Shown: positions 59,901-64,000 of the stretch, piece by piece
Numbering within the stretch: position 1 is the first letter of the stretch
Layout: the number at the start of each line of letters is the position of its first letter
Notes under the pieces: generated by a model
The model's input: the letters and a program-made list of their open reading frames with translations, nothing else
Told to the model about the DNA's origin: nothing
Database searches by the model: none
Origin: Oegoconia quadripuncta
Taxonomy: Eukaryota > Arthropoda > Insecta > Lepidoptera > Autostichidae
Direction of reading: 5' to 3'
DNA: 64,000 nt
Assembly (NCBI GenBank): GCA_949316235.1
Contig: OX438751.1
Span: forward strand, 8,580,413 to 8,644,412
Program-made: the position numbers and the translations under genes

Positions 59901-62900
59901 ACAAATCGCTCGAGAAGAATGATACAGAGTTACAGCAGGTAACAAGTAGATCATAACATGCCCAAGCTTTTTTTTTATGCACCACATGCTGGTACTTGAT
60001 CTCAATCACACACACCTGATGTTTAGTGAAGATGAGGTCGAAGCATTCTGACCCGGAAACCCCAACACATTTGGGGGACTGGCTATCTTATCTCTGACAA
60101 CTGGAACACAACAATGCTATTAACATTGCTGCTCGGCGGCAGATTTAGATAAGATGGTGGTAGCTAGCCAGGTAGGTATCAAAATATTAAATGTATTTTT
60201 ATCTCATTTTTATAATAAAATTATCATCCAAATATCTCTACCCACAAACTCACTCTAAAGGTAACTATTTTTTTATATTAAATATTACAACTTACCGTAC
60301 ACCATGTTGGCGCAGCTGGGCGTATTAACAAATAACTATTACCATACGTATAACATTTCCATTAAAAAACATGATTTTAGCCAAACCTAGTTGTTTTGCA
60401 GTACCAGTTTTTGTGTATGTTATTATTAATTTAATTTTCAATACCAATTTTCAGGCTGGATTTGAATGTATGCAGAAATTCCTCTCTGGCTTCCAAATAG
60501 ACATGGAGATGGTGCATCCTGTGATGCGGCCATTGTTGTTAACACTCGGCGATCACCGCAACCTCAGCGTGAACGGCGCCAAGAGGCTATCCTACCTCAC
60601 ACAGCTGTTCCCGTCGACGTTCAGTGAGAAACTATGTGAGCAGCTTTTGCAACTACTCAAGAAGCTACTCGACTATTCCATACAGACGAACAGAGGTAAG
60701 TATCGTTGGTATTCATATAAGAGCTTTGTTTCAAAACAGCCTATAGTTTATTACTGGATGAAGCCTCTTTTTGGCACATATTTGCATAATTCTATGTGCA
60801 ATTCCGATCGCCACGCTGCTGACGGGCGAGCAATTACAGATGTTTTAAGACTTGGTGCCAATAAAGTTGCTGGTGGTTGCATTGCTGTGTAAATATATAT
60901 TATCCGTACAAAAATAAATTCTTCTGAAAGTAGGAGAAAATGACGCGACAGTTCAGCTATAAAAAATTATGTATGCATCTCATAGAGCCAAGCCTATTCT
61001 CTGCCTGTGCTAAAAACGTTTACTACCTCTAGATTAGCAATAAATAGAACATAGATTTGAAAAATATCTTATTATTTGAATTATTTACTTACTTTTTTCG
61101 GGTTTACGTACATAGTGTCCAAAGTGAATTTCCGTCTTTTTAGGTGGAAATTTCCTCCAAAGCGTATCAAAGAACATGGAAAACGAACAGAAGATAATAA
61201 TTCTCATCGGTATATTTCATCAAATTCCGGCCGCGTCGCCTCGCTTCATAGACGTTCTGTGCCGGCTGATTTTCCACACGGAGAAGTCACTGATGATCGA
61301 GGCAGGCTCCCCGTTCAGGGAGCCACTTGTTAAATTCTTATTGAGGTAAGACACATTGAGGCTGTGTATGACTACAAATCACCATATACCCTATCATTAT
61401 AATATTTTATTATTATTATTAGGAGCCCATACTGTCCCACTGCTGGGCAAAGGCCTCCCTCCTCTCTCTCCACGGCTCTCTATTGCAGGCCTCCTCCGAC
61501 CAGTTGGTTAGGAACTTATCCAACTCATCCCTCCATCTCCTTTTCGGTCTGCCGCGACGCCTTCTTTCTAATGGTGGGCTCCAGGTGGTGGCGATTTTGG
61601 CCCACATATCGTCTGGCATGCGACAAACATGGCCCGCCCAGTCCCACTTCAGCTTGGCGGCCGTTGTGGCTATGTCAGCAACAAGGGTCTTAGAGCGAAG
61701 TGTAGTGTTTCGGACGCGATCGGTCAGTTTAACATTGAGTACACTGCGCTCCATAGCTCGTTGGCAAACCTTGAGGCTGAACCTTTGGGCTTCTGTCAAA
61801 GACCAAGTCTGAGCGCCATATGTGAGGATCGGGAGAATGCACACGTCCATGAGTTTGCGCTTTAGTGACAGTGGAAGGTCGCCCTTCATGTGTTCCTTCA
61901 TGGACCAAAAGCTCCTCCAGGCATTTTCAATGCGTCTCGCTATTTCTTTATCTTGTCGTGCCTGAAAGGAGACTATTTGACCCAGGTAAATGTACTCATG
62001 GACATAGTCAACTCTCTCGCCATTTATTTCAATTTTGTTTTTACTGCTGTTTGTCATAATCTTGGTCTTTGACATATTCATCTTCAGTCCCACCTCAAGA
62101 CTCTTAACAGTATAAATTATTATATAATATAAAAAAAATATATCATAATTTATTATATTCAAAAAATAATTTAAATTATATGATCTTTGTCTTACAGATA
62201 CCCAAAAGAGACTCTCGATTTAATCATGAGTGACGTCAACATCAAAGATCAACAATGGAGTCGTTTCCTGGTGTTTCTTGTAAAACATCCTGATGCTGGC
62301 ACTGCCTACAGAGAGGCCCTCCAGACCACTAAGAAGGCCCGCCTCATGCAGTTGTTAGCCGCCAACACCGTTAGCGCGACAGCTGCACTGCCTCAGGCTG
62401 ACAAATCAGAGATGCAGTTCCAAGCGATCAGAGTTATATCACTGCTTATCAAGTTTGACGACCAATGGCTGTCCACACAACACGATCTAATCGAGCTTCT
62501 GAAACGTATATGGTGCAGTGATCAGTACCACGTAAGTAGTGTTATGGAAAGATATTTAAAATTTTGTCTGAAGGTCACAGTGGAAAGTAAGAAAGTTGTA
62601 ATTTTGATAGATTAGATAACATAGTGGTCACATATGATGGGGTCAGGGGAAGAACACGACAAGTCCCATCTTATGGTAAAACGAGATATATCTAATTATA
62701 AAATTTATTTTAAATGTATCTTATCACAATTTGTAAAAAAAATATCACTACAGTCCGACATTTACTATATTAAAACCTGTTACATGACAGAGGGCAAAAA
62801 GTCCAGAAACATATCAAATTATTCCCATGAAAATGAATTCTTACAATTCAACATTTCTTTTGTTACAGGAAGTCCATAAAAAGGTCGAAAATGTTGACTG

Positions 62901-64000
62901 CACACATTGGAAGGAACCGAAACTGATAGTGAAGATATTGCTTCATTACTTCTGCCATCACCCGTCCAATATAGACTTGTTGTTCCAGCTGCTGCGAGCA
63001 CTGTGTGACCGGTTTATACCTGATTTCCAGGCAAGTCAAAAAAAAACCTATTATATTCTTGGATAATATAAAATTTGTCTCCTATCTTCCTTTCGAGTAG
63101 TCTTCTGGTGATTGATGTATACTTGCGGCAATAAGTTCTTATCAAACAAAAGTAAAAACCTTTGCGTTCGAGTGCCGGCAATTTAACATGCTTGTTGTGT
63201 TGATCTGGAAATAGTTGTGCATCTGGAATCAGAGTGTATACTTGAAATTAGTTTAAGAAATGGTGTAATAACTGTAAAAGAACCTTTTTAATGAAATAAA
63301 AAATTATATGCGACCTAGACGAGCCTAGCCACATTCCGCAGGCCGATTTTGTAATAGCAATAATTCCAAATAGCTATCAAGCAATAAAATAAAATGAATG
63401 AAAGGCATAACACATATGCATTAACAACCTTATGTCCCCTATACATAGGGGCACACTCTGAACTCTTTACGAGACGGTATCTTAGAATCTTGTTATTTTT
63501 TTTATATTATAAAAAAATATTTTTCTGTGATAAACCATAATACGAGAGTTTATGTCAGCAACTGGTCTGTGTGCGAAGTGTAAGTTTTGTCTCGTTTTTA
63601 CCTTTACCATCGCGTTCGCGTTTACGAAAAAAGTTCATATGGAAAAAATCGTTTTGCAAACTATCCGCTAGAGGCGCTGCACATTTCTCCATACAAATCT
63701 TCACGTAAACGTGAACGCGGTAGTAAAGTTAAGTCGAAACAAAACTTAAACTCCGCCCTCTGGACTCAATCTAAACAGCTCGTTGTTCTCTAGAGGCAGC
63801 AAGCACTATACGTTACTCAGATTGGTCAGTATTAGGTTTGACAACAACCATTCCCAATTGCTCTCTAGTCGCAAGTACAAAATCAGCCTGTCGGTGTCAG
63901 CCGTATTTCGCTGCCAACATCAAATATCAAAATGATTTCAGTTCCTCCGTGACTTCCTCGAGAACACAGTAGCACAAAACTACACGGTAGAATGGAAACG
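47913..64000 (+). CDS. Nipped-A: TRRAP / Nipped-A, N-terminal half (17 exons, runs off window)
   Basis: Exons: 47913-48059, 50413-50718, 50882-51076, 51237-51403, 52351-52586, 53339-53543, 54133-54324, 55114-55384, 56641-56862, 57014-58825, 59110-59308, 59703-59938, 60455-60695, 61144-61345, 62198-62531, 62869-63030 and 63942 onward. Phases all join, giving about 1,728 residues of an expected ~3,800. The start is MMASM, with a second ATG directly after the first. Recognisable TRRAP blocks include ENEENVLVCLKIFMELHKQ, LPIIVVLMYQLYK, LRPLAYSTLADLVHHVRQHL, CKLLLNLVDCIR, LVKTLVCGVKTITWG, EPYNYFLLLRALFRSIGGGS, LPPYLPMLMDP-like text in the 604-codon exon 10, PPKKHLLRHQPANAQ and EAGSPFREPLVKFLLR. 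A Pro/Thr-rich linker lies in exon 8. This half is HEAT-repeat solenoid; the FAT and pseudokinase parts lie outside. TRRAP scaffolds SAGA and Tip60 acetyltransferases and contacts activators. Intron 16 has a GC donor. Confidence 0.95.
48060..50412. other. TRRAP intron 1
   Basis: Non-coding for the host gene. It carries a CR1-type 3' fragment at 49633-50348. I see no other feature in 48060-49632. Confidence 0.6.
49633..50348 (+). pseudogene. CR1-type reverse transcriptase C-terminal fragment
   Basis: This is a 5'-truncated copy of the same family as the element in hydrolase intron 1. It begins inside the segment LVYFSYFHSI, continues through YGILLWG and VLQKRAVRAIYKL, then loses frame near 49976-49990 and resumes as RFYNKVPVDIQNLPLNKF and KGYYKISDYLDDKQAW. 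It ends in a TTTGACTTTGAC tail at about 50331-50348. There is no catalytic domain, so it is a dead remnant. Confidence 0.8.
51404..52350. other. TRRAP intron 4
   Basis: Non-coding. It contains repeat Y copy 2 (51675-51800); nothing else is recognised. The open frame at 52047-52298 shows no family resemblance. Confidence 0.5.
51675..51800. repeat. Dispersed repeat Y, copy 2
   Basis: TTCTTTCTTTAATTGGTCTG and AAAGTAGCAATAGAGTCAC match 27620-27765 in the same orientation with substitutions. The class is unknown. Confidence 0.55.
52676..53060 (+). repeat. Repeat X, copy split by a CR1 tail
   Basis: The left part 52676-52769 and right part 53011-53060 align in order with 25808-25945. Between them is a 241-bp CR1 3' fragment, with ATTC duplicated at 52766-52769 and 53011-53014. 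Repeat X is therefore older than that insertion. Confidence 0.65.
52770..53010 (+). pseudogene. CR1 3' end fragment inside repeat X
   Basis: It encodes the terminal KGYYKI and YLDDKQAW residues and shares the 3' UTR stretch AAGAGCAACCCTTGAGTTTC with the fragment ending at 50348. It is a severely 5'-truncated insertion flanked by ATTC. Confidence 0.7.
53544..54132. other. TRRAP intron 6
   Basis: Non-coding. A minus-strand scrap of family Z (CCCGTCGTAAAAGGCGACTA) lies near 53895-53915. Nothing else is recognised. Confidence 0.5.
54325..55113. other. TRRAP intron 7
   Basis: Non-coding. It contains a tandem duplication of a 30-bp unit at 54502-54561 (units differ at three positions) and a SINE at 54835-55034 just before exon 8. 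Confidence 0.55.
54835..55034 (-). repeat. tRNA-derived SINE, diverged
   Basis: On the minus strand it starts with a TGTTTGGTGTAGTGATTACA head, has a good B box (GGGTTCAAATTCC) at about 54968-54980, and ends in a body related to that of 32225-32434 (TAGTATGGATA-like stretch near 54870). It lies about 80 bp upstream of TRRAP exon 8. Confidence 0.6.
55385..56640. other. TRRAP intron 8
   Basis: Non-coding. It holds a family-Z scrap near 55787-55822 (CCCGTGGGTGTCGTAAAGGG, minus sense) and an RTE fragment at 56048-56440. Confidence 0.55.
56048..56440 (+). pseudogene. RTE-type retrotransposon C-terminal fragment
   Basis: The frame reads TKVFNKCVLPVMIYGIETW, then TQRAVETAMLSVTLRDRIRN, followed by a stop and further decayed text that includes SRWMQAASNRSL and an end like GLFSAVDI before GAAGAG. 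This is the region after the RT catalytic core in RTE/BovB-type elements. At least two stops and probable frameshifts are present. Confidence 0.75.
59309..59702. other. TRRAP intron 11
   Basis: Non-coding. A TTA/ATT microsatellite lies at about 59411-59433. Nothing else is recognised. Confidence 0.5.
59939..60454. other. TRRAP intron 12
   Basis: I see no feature in this AT-rich intron. Confidence 0.5.
60696..61143. other. TRRAP intron 13
   Basis: I see no feature here. The open frame carried over from exon 13 to 60892 is intronic read-through, because the donor at 60696 is followed downstream by exon 14 in the correct phase. Confidence 0.5.
61407..62106 (-). pseudogene. RTE-type retrotransposon 3' fragment, antisense in TRRAP intron 14
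   Basis: On the minus strand about 230 element-derived codons are uninterrupted, from LEVGLKMNMSKTKIM through VDYVHEYIYLGQIVSF, ILPILTYGAQTWSLT and LKWDWAGHVCRM to FAQQWDSMGS and TAA at 61419-61421. This is followed by an ATA/AAT tail. The family is RTE/BovB-like, and the piece corresponds to the region C-terminal to the catalytic core, so it is 5' truncated (breakpoint ~62106). The absence of stops suggests a fairly recent insertion. It fills most of the intron between exons 14 and 15. Confidence 0.8.
63031..63941. other. TRRAP intron 16 with GC donor
   Basis: The intron starts CAG|GCAAGT and ends TTTCAG|TTC. Both neighbouring exons match TRRAP (DRFIPDFQ, then FLRDFLENTV). The foldback element 63582-63747 lies within it; nothing else is recognised. 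Confidence 0.65.
63582..63747. mobile_element. 166-bp foldback element (MITE-like)
   Basis: The arms 63582-63626 and 63704-63747 are inverted copies of each other (~45 bp, about 80 percent matching): AAGTTTTGTCTCG at the outer left against AAGTTTTGTTTCG inverted at the outer right, and GTTCGCGTTTACG against GTTCACGTTTACG near the centre. It lies ~195 bp upstream of TRRAP exon 17. There is no coding capacity, and the target duplication is not resolved. Confidence 0.55.

Noticed and set aside
60455..60892. Treating the 173-codon frame through 60892 as the full coding exon
   Set aside because: TRRAP similarity stops at the GTAAGT donor at 60696, and the next TRRAP exon at 61144 joins in the right phase.
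1..64000. CRISPR array, prophage or bacterial operon content
   Set aside because: No regularly spaced short repeats, no compact operon-like genes, and all three host genes are animal families.

Overview
The window looks like lepidopteran nuclear DNA. The evidence is AT-rich intergenic sequence, short exons in long introns with GT-AG boundaries, tRNA-derived SINEs whose form I associate with moths and butterflies, and non-LTR retrotransposons of R1, CR1 and RTE type. I cannot name the species. There is no prokaryotic organisation, CRISPR array, rRNA gene or free-standing tRNA gene.

There are three host genes. (1) A seven-exon plus-strand gene, 6456-33488, encodes a complete 431-residue membrane-anchored ABHD1/ABHD3-type serine hydrolase. 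(2) A minus-strand gene, 40313-45997, encodes an intact 1,894-residue plexin, most like class A, in one uninterrupted exon. (3) A plus-strand gene starting at 47913 encodes the N-terminal ~1,728 residues of TRRAP (Drosophila Nipped-A), the large HEAT-repeat scaffold of SAGA and Tip60 histone acetyltransferase complexes. Seventeen exons can be assigned and the gene runs off the right edge.

The rest is a layered record of mobile elements. At 2.1-5.9 kb lies an R1-type element between perfect 119-bp direct repeats, damaged by a single visible in-frame stop. Intron 1 of the hydrolase gene carries a CR1-type element (about 6.97-15.44 kb). Its ORF2 was split by a 4.9-kb minus-strand LTR element that has LTRs, a primer-binding site, a polypurine tract and a 4-bp target duplication but no recognisable genes. 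Further along are SINEs (one with an exact 13-bp target duplication), two Harbinger-like MITEs sharing one TTA, foldback elements and a 1.13-kb terminal-inverted-repeat element. TRRAP introns carry CR1 and RTE remnants and a 166-bp foldback element.

The most unusual stretch is the 1.9-kb divergent space between plexin and TRRAP (45998-47912). It holds three tandem copies of a ~375-400 bp unit. The second and third units end in AATAAA plus poly(A), and the array is bounded by exact 12-bp direct repeats, as expected for a retrotransposed, multimerised polyadenylated RNA. Two units begin with a perfect E2F-like motif, and a DREF-like TATCGATA lies between the array and TRRAP. The intronless plexin next to it is the second main point of interest.
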